Assembly: GCA_963580455.1 (NCBI GenBank)
Contig: OY756969.1
Location: 11,752,760 to 11,816,759 of the forward strand
Source: Euonymus europaeus
Taxonomy: Eukaryota > Streptophyta > Magnoliopsida > Celastrales > Celastraceae
Direction of reading: 5' to 3'
Length of the DNA stretch: 64,000 nt
Shown here one piece after another: positions 33,132 to 46,300 of the stretch. The translations under genes were made by a program, and so were the position numbers. The stretch's first letter is position 1; each line of letters begins with the position of its first letter. The notes beneath the pieces were generated by a model, which was not told the origin of the DNA, searched no databases, and was given only the letters and a program-made list of their open reading frames with translations.

Positions 33132-36100
33132 TTTTTCTAAAGCAAAAATAACATAAAGGAGCTCATTCTCTGCAGTGGAGTAGTTTAATTGGGCATCATT
33201 GAGTGTTCTACTGGCATAGTAGATAACATGAGGTACTTTATTTACTCGTTGTCCCAAAACTGCTCCTACAGCATAATCAGAAGCATCGCACATTAGTTCA
33301 AAAGGGAGGCTCCAATTGGGAGGCATCATGATCGGTGCTGACGTAAGAAGGAGTTTAAGCTTGTTAAAAGCAATCAAACATGTCTCATCAAACTCAAATG
33401 TCACATCCTTGGATAGTAAGTTACACAATGGCTTAGCTATCTTGGAGAAATCCTTGATGAACCTCCTGTAGAAACCTGCATGTCCAAGGAAAGATCTTAT
33501 TTCCTTAACTGTACATGGAGGTGGAAGATTACTTACTAGATCCACTTTTGCTTTGTCAACTTCTATTCCCTTGCTAGAGATGATATGACCAAGTACAATT
33601 CCTTGTTTTCCCATAAAATGACATTTTTCCCAGTTTAAAACTAGATTGCATTCTTGGCATCTTTCTAAGACCAAAGCGAGGTTATGAAGGCATTTATCAA
33701 AAGATGAACCAAATACACTAAAATCATCCATAAATACCTCAATAATGTGCTCCACCATATCTGAAAATATGCTCATCATACACCTTTGAAAAGTACCTGG
33801 AGCATTGCAAAGACCAAAAGGCATGTGTCTGTAGGCGAATGTACCATATGGACAAGTAAATGTCGTCTTGTCTTGATCTTCTGGTGCTATCGCAATCTGA
33901 TTGTAGCCCGAATATCCATCAAGAAAACAATAATGGCTGTGACCTGCAAGACGTTCCAACATTTGATCAATAAAAGGTAGTGGAAAATGATCTTTTCTAG
34001 TACCTGAATTAAGCTTTCTGTAGTCAATGCAAACACGCCATCCTGTTTGAACTCGCGTGGGAACCAACTCATTATCTTCATTAAGGACTACTGTAACTCC
34101 AGATTTTTTAGGAACCACTTGTACCGGACTAACCCATTTGCTATCAGAGATAGGGTAAATGATGCCAACATCTAGCAATTTGAGTACTTCTTTTAGCACC
34201 ACCTCCTTCATTATTGGGTTAAGTCTGCGTTGGGCATCTCTTGTTGGTTTTGTTCCCTCCTCTAGTAGTATTCGATGCATACATCTAGAGGGACTGATTC
34301 CTCTGATATCAACAATACTCCATCCGATTGATGTTTTATGCTCATTTAGTACCCTCAACAATTTCTCTTCTTCTTCAATGCTGAGGTCAGACGCAATGAT
34401 TACTGGCAATGTACTTTCTTCGCCCACATACGCGTACTTCAAATGCTTTGGTAGTTCCTTCAACTCCAATTGAGGTGCCTGCACAACAGATGGTACAAGT
34501 TTTGTCTTAGGCACTGGTAAAGGCTCAAAGGCAGAAATATACATACCTAAAGATGGTAAGGCTTCAAGGCGAGCTAAGACTTTGCTAGCTTGTTTATCCT
34601 CATCGATGGTTCCAAAGTCATGAATTAAAACTTTGTCCACAATATCTCGACCACAACTTTCATTGAACACTTGTTGACAAATTGTATCTAACGCATCTAA
34701 GTGAAAACAGTAATGTTCATCACTTGGTAATTTGAGTGCTCCAAATACCTTGTACTCAATCGTTTGTCCCTGCACATTCATAGTTAGTGTACCCTTTTGA
34801 ACATCAATTTTGGTACCTGCTGTGGCCATGAATGGACGACCAAGAATTAAGGTTAATTTTACTTCTGACAAAGGAATCGGCTCCATCTCCAATACTAGAA
34901 AATCAGCAGGTAAGATTAATCCGTCAACTTTGACTAAGACATCTTCCAGAATACCCCTACGGTATTTGATTGATCTATTTGCCAACTGGATGCTCACAGA
35001 GGTCGCCTTTAGATTGACAGATGCACCTAATTCAAGAAGAGCTTTCTCAAACCTGTGACCCCCAATGATACAAAGGATAGTAAAACTGCCCGGATCTTTT
35101 AGCTTGGGAGGGAGTTTGCTTTGTAGAACAGCTGAAACTTCCTCAGAAACCTTAATCGTTTCAAACTCTTTGAACTTCCTCTTATTTGTGCACAAATCCT
35201 TGAGGAACTTTGCATATTTTGGCATTTGTTTGATGGCATCTAAAAGAGGAATGTTAATCTCCACCTTCTTGAAAGTATCCAAGATTCCTTGCATTGGATC
35301 TTCTTTCTTTGATTTCTGCAATCTGCTAGGAAAAGGAGCATGTGATAATTTGGAAGGTTAGAGTTAACCTGAAGGTTTGGCGTTTCCTGGAAAGGAGTAG
35401 CACTGCTGCTAGAATTTGGATCTAGAACGTCTGGATTGATCATATTGTCAGAGTCAAGGTTCTTCTCTTCTTCTGGCATGCTCATTTTTCCAATTGTTTT
35501 CCCTCCCCTCACAGTGATTTCTTTAGCATGTTCATTAATCTTAGGGTTGACAACAACTTGGCCAGGAAGCTTTCCAGGTTCTCTTTGATTTAATGCAGTG
35601 GCTAACTGTCCCATTTGTTGTTCCAAATTTGCAATGGCATTATCAGTTTTTTGCATGAATGCTTGAGTGCTCTGTGCCATAGATGTAACCATATCTTCAA
35701 GTGATGGTTTTGGAGGCTCCACTTGAACTCGATATTGTGGTAATTGAGCAAGAGGTTGTTGCATTGGTTGATTATTACTCCACCTAAAATTTGGATGATT
35801 CCTCCATCCTGGATTGTAGGTAGGAGCAAATGGATCATTCATTGGCCTTTGCATTTGGTTTTGATTCTGATTTGGATAAGTACCGAATGCATTTATTTGT
35901 GCATCCAAGACCGCAACTTCATTTTGTGGACAACTTTCCATAGCATGTCCATCTGTACTGCACAAAACACACACTTGAGAGCCTGGAACGATTAACTGCT
36001 TCACCATATTTGTCAAGTTTGCAATTTGGGCTTCCATGTTTGAACTTGATTGTGCTTCGTAGATTCCAGCCCTTTTCTGGGGTTCTCTCACTCTGTTGTA

Positions 36101-36902
36101 GCTCCATTGTTGAGAATTAGTTGACAGAGTTTCGAACATCTCCCTGGCTTGTCCGGCATTGTTATTCATCAATCCACCACCAGATGTGGCGTCCACCATT
36201 TTGCGATCTGAATCTAGCATCCCTTCATAAAAATATTGCATTAGTAGCCATTCTTGAATATTATGATGAGGACAAGAGCTTAAGAGCCTCTTGTATCTCT
36301 CCCAATATTCGTGTAATGCTTCTCCATCATTTTGTTGGATGCTCACTATCTCTTTCCTTATTTTATTTGTCTTTTGAGCTGGAAAGAATTTTGTCAAGAA
36401 CTTGTTTGTCAAATCTGTCCATTTTCTAATTGAAGCTCTTGGTAAAGAGTGAAGCCGTGTCTTTGCTTGTTCCTTCAGACTAAATGGAAACAATCGCAGA
36501 TGAACTTGCTCATCAGTTAAACCTCTTATTTTAATTGTGGAACAGACATCAGAGAATTCTTTAAGATGCATGTGAGGATCTTCTCCAGCATGGCCTAAGA
36601 ACGTAGGCAACAAATGAATCATTCCTGACTTTAGTTCAAAGTTGTCTACAGTAGTCTGGGGGTAGACAATGCATGAAAGCTTGATCTGCTGCTTGAGGCA
36701 CAGAGGTATCCTTAAGTGGCTTGTTCATGTTATCTGGTTCTTCTTCCATTTGAACTGGGGCTGTGGGACTTGTAGTTGGTGAAGACAAAGGTGATATCTC
36801 TGGAGTGCGATGGTCTCTTTGACAAAATAAACTGATATCCGCTAATTTTGTGTTTAACGAAATGTCGTCACTCGATAAGTTCTCAAGATTTGAGTTGGAC
36901 AT
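33132..36902 (-). pseudogene. E4 gag-pol, 5' portion
   Basis: Start ATG at 36902 (minus) as in E5. One extra A/T near 36673 shifts the frame after about 80 codons. Gag then stays open, with the zinc knuckle changed to CVLCSTDGHAMESC. A 7-nt deletion near 35350 shifts the frame again before protease. The protease motif reads ELGAS in place of DLGAS, so the catalytic Asp is lost. It is followed by a 42-nt in-frame deletion with a CTAA overlap. RT is open and keeps FMDDF. The frame is cut at the RNase H motif FALEK by E5. Not functional. Confidence 0.92.
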
Positions 36903-37359
36903 TCATGTATCTGCAAAATAGGAAAAATAACAATATAAATGAACTACTTAGGTGGCGAGGCCAACCATGAACATAAATTAATATAGAGAAAATTTGGTGG
37001 ATGGCAGTGCCAATCACAACCAGAGGATTAAAGGAGTTAGTTGACAATATATAAAAAGTTAGTATACAGAAGAAATAAAATGGGACAGAAAAGGCCAACC
37101 ATAAAAAAAATGATGTTAGTAAATATTAAGGCATATTAATAGGCGGTAGAACCAGCCATTAATATTAATAGATATATACATATATCAACAATAGTAGGTG
37201 GTTGAACCAGCCATTAATAGAAAATAAAATGGGGCTTTAAGCCAACCACGTTAAATAATGACATGTAATGTAAACCTTCCATGTAGGAGGTGCTAACAAC
37301 AAAAATAAATAAATAAATTATATACAAGAGTTAGATGACATTATATTAGATAATCACAT
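36903..37359 (-). other. E4 leader
   Basis: Minus-strand leader between primer site and gag. Carries two units of the roughly 55-bp leader repeat (E5 has three), plus the same flanking ATGGTTGG boxes. Confidence 0.65.
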
Positions 37360-37376
37360 CCCCGGCAACGGCGCCA
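37360..37376 (-). promoter_or_regulatory. Primer binding site of E4 (tRNA-Asp type)
   Basis: On the minus strand TGGCGCCGTTGCCGGGG, a full match to the 3' end of tRNA-Asp over this length, five bases from the LTR. Confidence 0.88.
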
Positions 37377-37381
37377 AAAAT

Positions 37382-38908
37382 TGTTATGTCGTTAGTAACA
37401 ATTTAAAATATACTTAAAAATGTACAATTAATATACAGTGAACAAGTAAGAGTCGATCCCACAAGGAGTGATGCTAATAGATATATAATCTAACACTTGA
37501 ATATAATTGATAGAATTATAAAAGGGGGAAAGGGGGGGTTAAATCTTGTAATAGATAAAAATTAAGGCAAATAAATTGACGTTGAGAACAAGAATGAGAA
37601 TTGATATTAATGAAAACAATAGCTAAGACTCACAATCCACCACAAAATATTCAAACAATTTATAAGAAATAATAGACTAACAATTTTAACAAGCATATGA
37701 TGACAACATTCACAACAAGGTCATGGCAAAACTCAAGTTGTATGATTCTCTCTTAATTGCATGTAAAGTGTATGGCGTCTACCTCGTTACGTGTATTCGT
37801 AATCGAAATCTAGCATGGCGTCTGCATCAATCAACAATCAAGAATCCAATAAGAGCAAAGAGAATATGAATGTCACAAGAATCCTAATACATGGTATTTG
37901 TACTTAGGTATTCAAGAATTGATTTTTCATAATTCATTTTCAACTGAATTATATGTTGCAAGAAAGAAAATATTCAACAAGGCAATTGACCATGTTCTAC
38001 AACAATTAATTCTAATACATGCTTCAAAGTTAGCTACTCAAAGAAACACAATACTAGAACTCACATAACATGGAAAAATCAAAATCATCATGCTTGTAGA
38101 AATTGAAATCCACACAACTTATAAAATTGAAAGCATGCTTAGGGCTTCAAGACAAGCCCTAACTAACAAGAGTTTAGTTATACATAACCAAATAAAACAT
38201 GAAACATAAAAACATAATTACAAACACAAGCCTTGTTTTCTTCTTCTTCTTCTACTCCTTCTCCCTCCTAGCTCTCCCTCCTAGCTCTCTTCTTCTACTC
38301 CTTCTCCTCTCTATTTATAGAGAAAATGAGTACATAGTGGAGGAGTTAGTGCCATCTTTTGGTGGTGGATTGTCCATCAAATTCGTGTGGTGGATTGTCC
38401 ACTCTTTGAATGGAAATGGTATCATCAATGACATCAACTTCTAATTTACACACTAATCTTGTAACTGCATTATGGGCATAAACGAAGCCTATTATGAACT
38501 CAAACCCTTCATCAATATTGTAGATACAAATGTTTAGATAATTATGGGCTTTTGAATCACTCAATTTGGACATCAGAAGCTCACGTTATGGGCTTCTAAA
38601 GGTCTGGTCTTCAAACAGAAATTCTGCTTCGGATATAACTTCCAAACTTGACTTCGAGGCAACCTTTAGAGGCCCAAACGAACTCCGATTTTTGTGAACC
38701 AGCACTTCCCGAAAATCTTGAAGTGTCCTCTAAAAAGTTTTTGAAGATCAAATCTCATTCGGACAGCTCTTACTACCTATTAACCTGCAAAACATCCAAG
38801 AAGGTCTTAAGTACAATAATCTTGAAAATTCAGCTTTTAAGCACAATTTCTTGACATTGCTTTGGTAGTATTTTATCACTTTAAAAACGTATATTCTGGC
38901 ACTTATCA
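37382..38908 (-). repeat. 5' LTR of E4 (1527 bp)
   Basis: Minus-strand TGATAAGTGCC ... GACATAACA, with TATA box at 38312-38320. Its GA-rich block matches the E1 LTR rather than the E5 LTRs. Confidence 0.93.
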
Positions 38909-38946
38909 AGGTGTGCACTTTTTATTGTTTCTTTATGTCCAAATTT
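38909..38946 (+). repeat. Satellite remnant, plus orientation
   Basis: 38 bp of a monomer (AGGTGTGCACTTT ... GTCCAAATTT) between the E4 LTR and copia fragment C1. It is the right-hand continuation of the array that ends at 17713. Confidence 0.85.
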
Positions 38947-40536
38947 CTTGGTCTGCTCATAAAAAGGTAAATTCTCTTACTACAAGTCGTCCACTTTAGC
39001 TCATTCATATGGATCTTATGGATCCAACTCAAGTTGAGAGCATTGGAGGTAAGAGGTCTATTCAAGTTGTGGTTGATGATTTCTCTAGGTATTCATGGGT
39101 ATGTTTTTTGCGTGAGAAATCAAAAGCTTTTGAATCTTTCAAATCATTATATATTAGACTTTTGAATGAGTAAGATATTGACCACAGTTCTTTGCAGTGA
39201 ATACGGACAGATCATGGGACTGAGTTCCAAAACAAGATATTTACATCTTTTTGAGAAACAAATGGGATTTTTCATGAATTTTCAGCTCCAAAAACTTCTC
39301 AGCAAAATGGGGTTGTAGAAAGGAAGAACCGAGTGTTGCAAGAGATGGCTCGTGTCATGTTACATGGGAAGAACATTCCTACAAAGTTCTGGGCAGAAGC
39401 GATCAACACGACATGTGATATAGTGAATCGGTTATACATTCGTCCATATACAAAGGTGACTCCTTATGAGCTATGGAAAAGTAAGACACCTACCCTTAAA
39501 TATTTGAGTATTTGGGAGTAAGTGTTATATTTTGAAGGATAGAGAGCACTTGGGTAAGTTTGATTCAAGGAGTGATGAAGAAATCTTTTTAGGCAATTCA
39601 ATTAATAGTCGTGCTTATAGAGTGTTTAATAAAAATACTTCTACTGTAATGAAATCTGCTAATGTGATTATTGATGATCATGAAGTAACAAGTGAAGATG
39701 TGTAGGAATTAGAGATAATGAACAGATCTGATGCAACCATGATGGAGGCTACATCAAGTGAACAAACTCGATCTAATTCATATAAAGATACAACATTTGA
39801 ACTCATGTAGCCTACATCAGGTCCCAGACAGGTTACATCAGAAATCATGCAGCCTACATCAGATTCCAGACAGGTTACATCAGGAATCATACAGCCTACA
39901 TTAGAGACTGCTAAGCGAGCAAGTTCTTCAGAGTTACACCCATCTTCTAGGGTGAGACTGTATCATCCTAAGGATCAAGTAGTAGGTGATATTCATACTC
40001 CTATGACAACTCGTCGAAAGCATCAAAATGAGGTACGTAACTTTTCTTGACTATGTATCTCAAATTGAACCTAAGAAAGTTGATGATGCTCTTCATGATG
40101 ATTATTGGATTTTTGCCATACATGATGAATTGAATCAATTTGTTCGTGATGATGTATGGGAATTGGTGCCTTGTCCTTCTGATGTGAATGTTATTGGTAC
40201 TAAATGGATTTTTAAGAACAAAACCGATGAGAATAGGTTGATCACTAGGAATAAAGCTCATTTAGTTGCTCAGGGATACACTCAAGTAGAAGGAATTGAT
40301 TTTGATGAAACCTTTGCTCCTGTTGCTAGGTTAGAGAATCCATTCGAATTATGCTTGTTGTTGCATGTTTTAAAAAAAATCAAGTTGTATCAAATGGATG
40401 TAAATAGTGCATTTTTGAATGGAATTTTACAAGAAGAGGTTTATGTGGCATAACCCAAAGGATTTGTTGATCCTATGCATCCTAATTATGTGTATAGATT
40501 GAAGAAGACACTCTATGGTTTGAAACAAGCACCCCG
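38947..40536 (+). pseudogene. C1: copia integrase and RT start, truncated
   Basis: Ty1/copia pol without LTR, gag or protease. It begins in the pre-integrase region, followed by integrase (MDLMDPTQVESIGG, DDFSRYSWVCFLREKSK, NGVVERKNR), the target-joining region (ARVMLHGKNIPTKFWAEAIN at 39346-39405), a linker and the RT start ([57 protein letters not shown]). Stops and shifts occur throughout, for instance near 39171, 39520 and 40453. A 42-bp unit repeats about 2.4 times in the linker (39805-39906). It stops at 40536 where the solo LTR is inserted. Confidence 0.9.
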
Positions 40537-42329
40537 TGTTGGATTGAATGGCACCACAAGAGGGGGGGGTGAATTGTGTACTTAATCAAAAATTAAGCTA
40601 AGTGATCACTTTTTAAATGTAGACAAGTTCAATCTCAAATAGACCAATTTAAATCAATGAATAAGCATGCAAGTATAGAACAATCAGATTAACACCAAAT
40701 AAGATTGTAATAGGCAGCAAAATCTGATTTATCACAATATTAATTCTAGCAACTTATATGGCAATTTCAATGATGAATGATATGCAAATGATATGCTAAA
40801 TGAATTTGCTGGAAATTAAATAGAGACAAGAGATTTAGAGTGGTTCGGCTTAACCCAAGCCTACATCCACTAACCAAGTTTCACTTGGGATTTTCAAACA
40901 CTCCACTAGAAAGATGGCTTTGCAAGGTCACCACCAACTTAGGGTTTCATCCAAGTTAACCCCAAACTTTTACAACCAAATGTGGTTTAAGCTCACCACA
41001 AACCCAACTCCAAATACAACTCGGTTTAAGCTCACCGAAAACTCAATCTACCATACAAGTGGTTTTGGCTCACCACAAAACCCAATCAACAACAATAAAA
41101 CTCAGATTTTGGCTTCTTTGTAGCCTGGTATGAGGTGAAGTTTTAGGCTCAAGAAATAGCTCTTTGGTAGCTGGATTTGTAAGTGGATAAGCTCAAATAA
41201 TGCTCTTGAAGATTTGGTTTGAGAATGATAAGCACAAAGATTCAGATTTGAGATTTTGGTGGCTAGGGTTTGTGAAACTTTGAAGTGTATAGGAACCCAC
41301 GAAAATTAGCTAACCCAAGGCTTGAATAATGAAAAAGAGATGAAGAATGAAGCCTTTTATGTGCTGGAAATCAGATTGCTCAACCAAGAAAATAACTCTT
41401 GAGAAAATGTAGAGAAAGATCAAGAATGGCTCAAGAGGAACAATGCTTGAGAAAGAGAGAGATAAATTAGCCAAGCCACAAGGGAAGAGAGACTAGGGTT
41501 GTATTTTTCGTGAAGGAATAAATATTGCAACTCTATATGGACCGTTTGATTGAAAAGCAAGGCAATATGGTCACTTGATCAAGGCTACACGTTTTTGACA
41601 TTTAGAGCAAGAGAATATGTGTCTTTAAAGCTAAACAAATATTGTTCTATGAGTTTAGAAAGTGAATCAATCAAAAGAGTCAAACCATGTATATTAGGAA
41701 GGAAGCTTAGGATTTGAATCAAATATATTCCAGAAAATTTTTGGCCATAAAGAAGAGATTATGATTTTGATTCATTTTTGAAAATTGATTTAAGATAGAT
41801 ATGGAAATGAATCAAAGGCTTTGAATAGGTGAGAATATGGAAAGAGGATTTTGTCCATAATGAAAGGATTATGTTTTGATTCACCTCATATCAAACTTGT
41901 TTCCATATGTGACGTCTTGATCTTCCATTAATGAACTCCCTTCATTGGATACTTCTTCAATTGTAAACTTGAGTTTGATCCTCTTCATCTACTGCTTTGT
42001 ATTTCCATATTTGGATTGCTCTCCCATCTTCTCATTTTGGTTCCATCGTTTTGAACTTCTTGATGGAGATCTCATATGCCAATGTCACCATGTCCATGTC
42101 ATCTTGCCACATCATTATGTTCTTGATTGAAAGTTTCCATAAATAACACTTTCCATAAATAGAAGTGGCTGCACACAATTAAACTCAAAGAATGCTTTGT
42201 AAGCCTTATTAGGCTTCATGCTTGTTAGTCCATATTATTTCCATAATCACATTATTCAAATATATGTAATAAATCAAAGATCAATAAACATATATTTTGA
42301 AACATTCAAACCATGTATTCAACACCCCG
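40532..42329 (-). mobile_element. Solo copia LTR with target duplication CCCCG
   Basis: The LTR proper is 40537-42324 (1788 bp), flanked by CCCCG at 40532-40536 and 42325-42329. In minus sense it starts TGTTGAATACATGG, exactly like the C2 3' LTR at 63840, and the last 161 plus-strand bases (42164-42324) equal the reverse complement of 63840-64000 by eye. There is no internal region, so it arose by LTR-LTR recombination. It lies within the C1 RT gene. Open frames inside it are not genes. Confidence 0.93.
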
Positions 42330-43372
42330 TTCTTAGTATGAGCGTTTGATAACCTTTCTTGTGAAATCTGGTTTTAAAAGGGGAAATGCTGATTCTACCT
42401 TATTTGTCAAACTTGATGATGTGGATGTTCTTATTGATCAGATTTATGTGCATGATATTATGTTTGGATCTACTTCTGATGTGATGACTAATGAGTTTGG
42501 TGCTTTAATGACTAGTGAATTTGAGATGAGCATGATGGGAGAACTTAAATCCTTTCTTGGATTACAAGTGAAGCAGTCAGATGATGGGATATTCATATCT
42601 CAATCAAAGTATGCTAAGGATCTTGTAAAAAAATTTGGTCTTGAAAAGACTAAACATGTAGTGACTTCCATGAGTACTTCCACCAAACTTAGCAAGGACA
42701 AACACGATAAAGTTGTGAATGAAAGTTTGTTTAAAAGTATGATAGGAAGCTTGCTTTACTTGACTGCTAGTATGCCTATTAGCATATAGTGTTGGTGTTT
42801 GTACTAGATATTAGTCTTGTTCTAAAAAATCACACTTGCTTGCTTCGAAACGTGTTGTGAAATATGTGAGTGGTTCTAGTGAATATAGAATTCATTTTTC
42901 TATTGACACCGACTTGAGTATACTTGGGTATTCTGATGTTGATTGGGCAGGGTGTTTTGATGATAGAAAAAGTACCACATGAGGATGTTTTTATGTAGGT
43001 CACAACTTGGTTGCATGGTGCTGTAAGAAACAAAATTATGTGTCTTTATCTACTATTGAGGCTGAGTACATAGCTACTGGAAGTTGTTGTACTCAATTAC
43101 AATGGATGAAGAATATGTTGGCAGACTATAGGTTTGATAAGGCTAAGCTTACTGTCTACTGTGACAATGTTAGTGCAATCAATTTCTCTAAGAACCTTGT
43201 GCAGCATTCTCGAACGAAACACATTGATATTCGTCACCATTTCATTTGTGACCTAGTAGAAGACCAGGTTCTCTCTCTTGATTATGTTCTTACTGATCTT
43301 CAACTAGCTGATGTGTTTACTATGCCTCTTGACTTACAGAGATTCAAGTTCCTTGGGAAATCCATAAGTGTT
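42330..43372 (+). pseudogene. C1: copia RT and RNase H remainder
   Basis: Continues the RT interrupted at 40536: a TAG takes the place of the expected Trp codon (42334-42336), then YERLITFLVKSGFKRG. The catalytic motif reads YVHD in place of YVDD. It continues [26 protein letters not shown] and RNase H (KKQNYVSLSTIEAEYIA, VYCDNVSAINFSKN, HIDIRHHF, LADVFTMPLDLQRFKFL), with a break near 42787. The end of RNase H fuses directly to inverted satellite near 43372, so the 3' leader and LTR are lost. Confidence 0.9.
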
Positions 43373-46300
43373 AGTCTTTTTGCCAACGAAACAATCTACG
43401 AAGTCTATACTAGTAAATTTTTATGTAAAGCAACAACGAGTGTACACCTATCAACTTTGATGGTTCAGAATTTCTCAACTCTTTCCATGGAGGGGCTTTT
43501 AGAGGTTTTGTCCATTTGAGATAGAAAGTTGGTCTTTTGGCATCGAAACAATCTAAATAGCTTATATTCATAAAATTTGAAATAAAATAACAATAAAAAG
43601 TGTACACCGACCAACTTTGATGGTTCGGAATCGCTCCACCCTCTCCATGGAGGAGCTTTTAATGGTTTTGTACATTTGAGATCGAAAATTAGTCCTTTTG
43701 CCAACTAAACAATCTACAAAGTGTATACCTGTAAATGTTATATAAAGCAACAAGAAGGAGTGTACACCTATCAACTTTAATGGTTTAGAATTTCTCAACT
43801 CTTTCCAAGGAGGGGCTTTTAGCGGTTTTGTCCATTTGAGATAGAAAGCTGGTCTTTTGGCATCGAAACAATCTAATGACCCTATACTAGTAAAATTTGA
43901 CATAAAAGAATAATAAATAGTGTAAACCAACACACTTTGATGGTTCCAAGATGCTCAACTTTCTTCGATAGAGGTGGTTTTTAACGGTAGTGTCCGATTA
44001 AGAACGAAGGGAATACAAGTGAATTTGGACATAAAGCAACAATAAAAAGTGCACACCTATCAAATTCGATGATTCGGAATTACTCAATTCTCTCTATGGA
44101 GGAGCTTTTAACGGTTTAGTCCATTTCGGAACGAAAGTTTGTCTTTTCGCAACGAAACACTCTACGGAGTCTATAGTCGTAAAATTTGACATAAAATAAC
44201 AATAAAAAATGTACACCGACCAACTTTGATGGTTTGAAATTGCTCAATCCTCTCTCAATAGAGGAGCTTTTATCGATTTTGTCCATTTGAGATTGAATGT
44301 TAATTTTTTTGACAAAGAAACAATCTACGAATCGTATATTAGTAAATTTCAACATAAAACAACAATTAAAAGTGCACACTTATCAACTTTGATGGTTCAG
44401 ATGTGCTCAACTCTCTCCATGGAGGGGTTTTGAACGGTTTTGTCCATTTGAGATTGAAAGCTGGTCTTTTGGAATCGAAACAATCTAAGGAGCCTATACT
44501 AATAAAATTTGAAGAAAATAACAGTAAAAAGTGTACACCGAGCAACTTTGATGGTTTGAAAGTGCTCAACTCTCTCGATATTGGTGGTTTTTAACGGTAG
44601 TGTCCAATTGAGAATGAAGGTTATTCTTTTGACAAGGGAACAATCTACAAAGCGAAAACAAGTGAATTTGGACATAAAGCAAAAATAAAAATGCACACCT
44701 ATCAAATTTGATGGTTAAGACTACGGAGTCTTTAGTCATAAAATTTGACATAAAATAACAATAAAAGTGTACACTGACCAACTTTAATGGTTCGAAATTA
44801 CTCAATCTTCTAGATTGAGGAGCTTTTATCGGGTTTGTCCATTTGAGATCGATTGTTGTTCCTTTTTACAACGAAACAATCTACAAACCGTATACTAGTA
44901 AATTTGGACATAAAACAACAATAAAAAGTACACACTTATCAACTTTGATGGTTCGAAATTGCTTAATTCTCTCGATGGAGGTGCTTTTTGCGGTTTTGTC
45001 CATTTGGGAATGAAAATTGGTTTTTTGGTAACGAAACAATCAACGGAGCCTATAGTCCTAAAATTTGCATTAATAACAATAAAAAGTGTACACCGTCCAA
45101 CTTTGATCTTTCGAAAGTGCGCAATTTTCTTGATAGAGGAGCTTTTATCAGTTTTCTCCATTTGAGATCGAAAGTTATTCTTTTTGACAACGAATCACTC
45201 TAGGAACCGTATACTAGTAAATTTTGACATAAACTAACGATAAAAAGTGCACACTAATCAACTTTGATATTTTGGAATTACTCAATTTCCACGATAGAGG
45301 TGCATTTAACGGTTTTGACCATTTGAGAATGAAAAATTGTCTTTTGGCATCAAAACAATCAAAGGAGCTCATAGTCATAAAATTTGACTTAAAAATAAAA
45401 AGTGCACATCGACAAACTTTGATGCTTCAGAATTGCACAACTCTCTCGACGGAGTAGCTGTTAACCGTTTTATCCATTTGAGCTCGAAAATTAGTCTTTT
45501 TGACAACGGAAAAATATACAAAGCGTATACTAGTAAATTTGGACATAAAACAACAATAAAAAGTGCATACTTATCAACTTTGATGGTTCGGATTTGGTCA
45601 ACTCTCCCCACGAAGGGGCTTTGAGCGGTTTTGTCCATCTGAGATAGAAAGTTGGTCTTTTTTCATCAAAACAATCTAAGGAGCCTATATTAGTAAAATT
45701 TGACATAAAATAACAATAACAAGTGTACATCGACCAACTTTGATGGTTCGAAAGTGCTCAATTCTCCTGATAGAGGAGATTTTATCGGTTTTGTCTATTT
45801 GAGATCGAAAGTTGTTCTTTTTGACAACGAAACAATATACAAGGTGTATACTAGTAAATTTGGAAATAAAGCAACCATAAAAAGTAGACACCTATCTACT
45901 TTAATGGTTAGGAATTGGTCGGCTGTCTCCGCGCAGTGGCATTTAACAGTTTTGTCCATTTGAGATAAAAAGTTGGTCTTTTGGGATCAAAACAATCCAA
46001 GAAGCCTACACTAGTTAAATTTGACATAAAAGAACAATAAATAGTCTACACTGACCAACATTGATGGTTCGCAGTTGCTCAACTCGCTCCTTCGATGAGC
46101 TTTTAACGGTTTTATCTATTTGAGATTGAAAATTGGTCTTTTTCACAACAAAAGAATCTACGAAGCATATACTACTAAATTTTGATGTAAAGCAACAACA
46201 AAAATTGTACACCTATGAACTTTGATTGTTTGGAACTGCTCAACTCTCTTCATTGAGGGGCTTTTAGTGGTTCTGTCCATTTGAGATAGAAAGTTGATAT

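Larger units (their letters stand above)
33132..38908 (-). mobile_element. E4 fragment B: 5' part of an Athila element
   Basis: Read on the minus strand: 5' LTR, tRNA-Asp primer site, leader, gag, protease, RT and part of RNase H, cut at 33132 by E5. The 5' LTR abuts plus-oriented satellite at 38909, so the element inserted in the satellite. The rest is at 17714-21284. Confidence 0.92.

Noticed and set aside
41945..42130. Small ORF in the solo LTR
   Set aside because: Lies within an LTR in antisense, with no recognisable motif.
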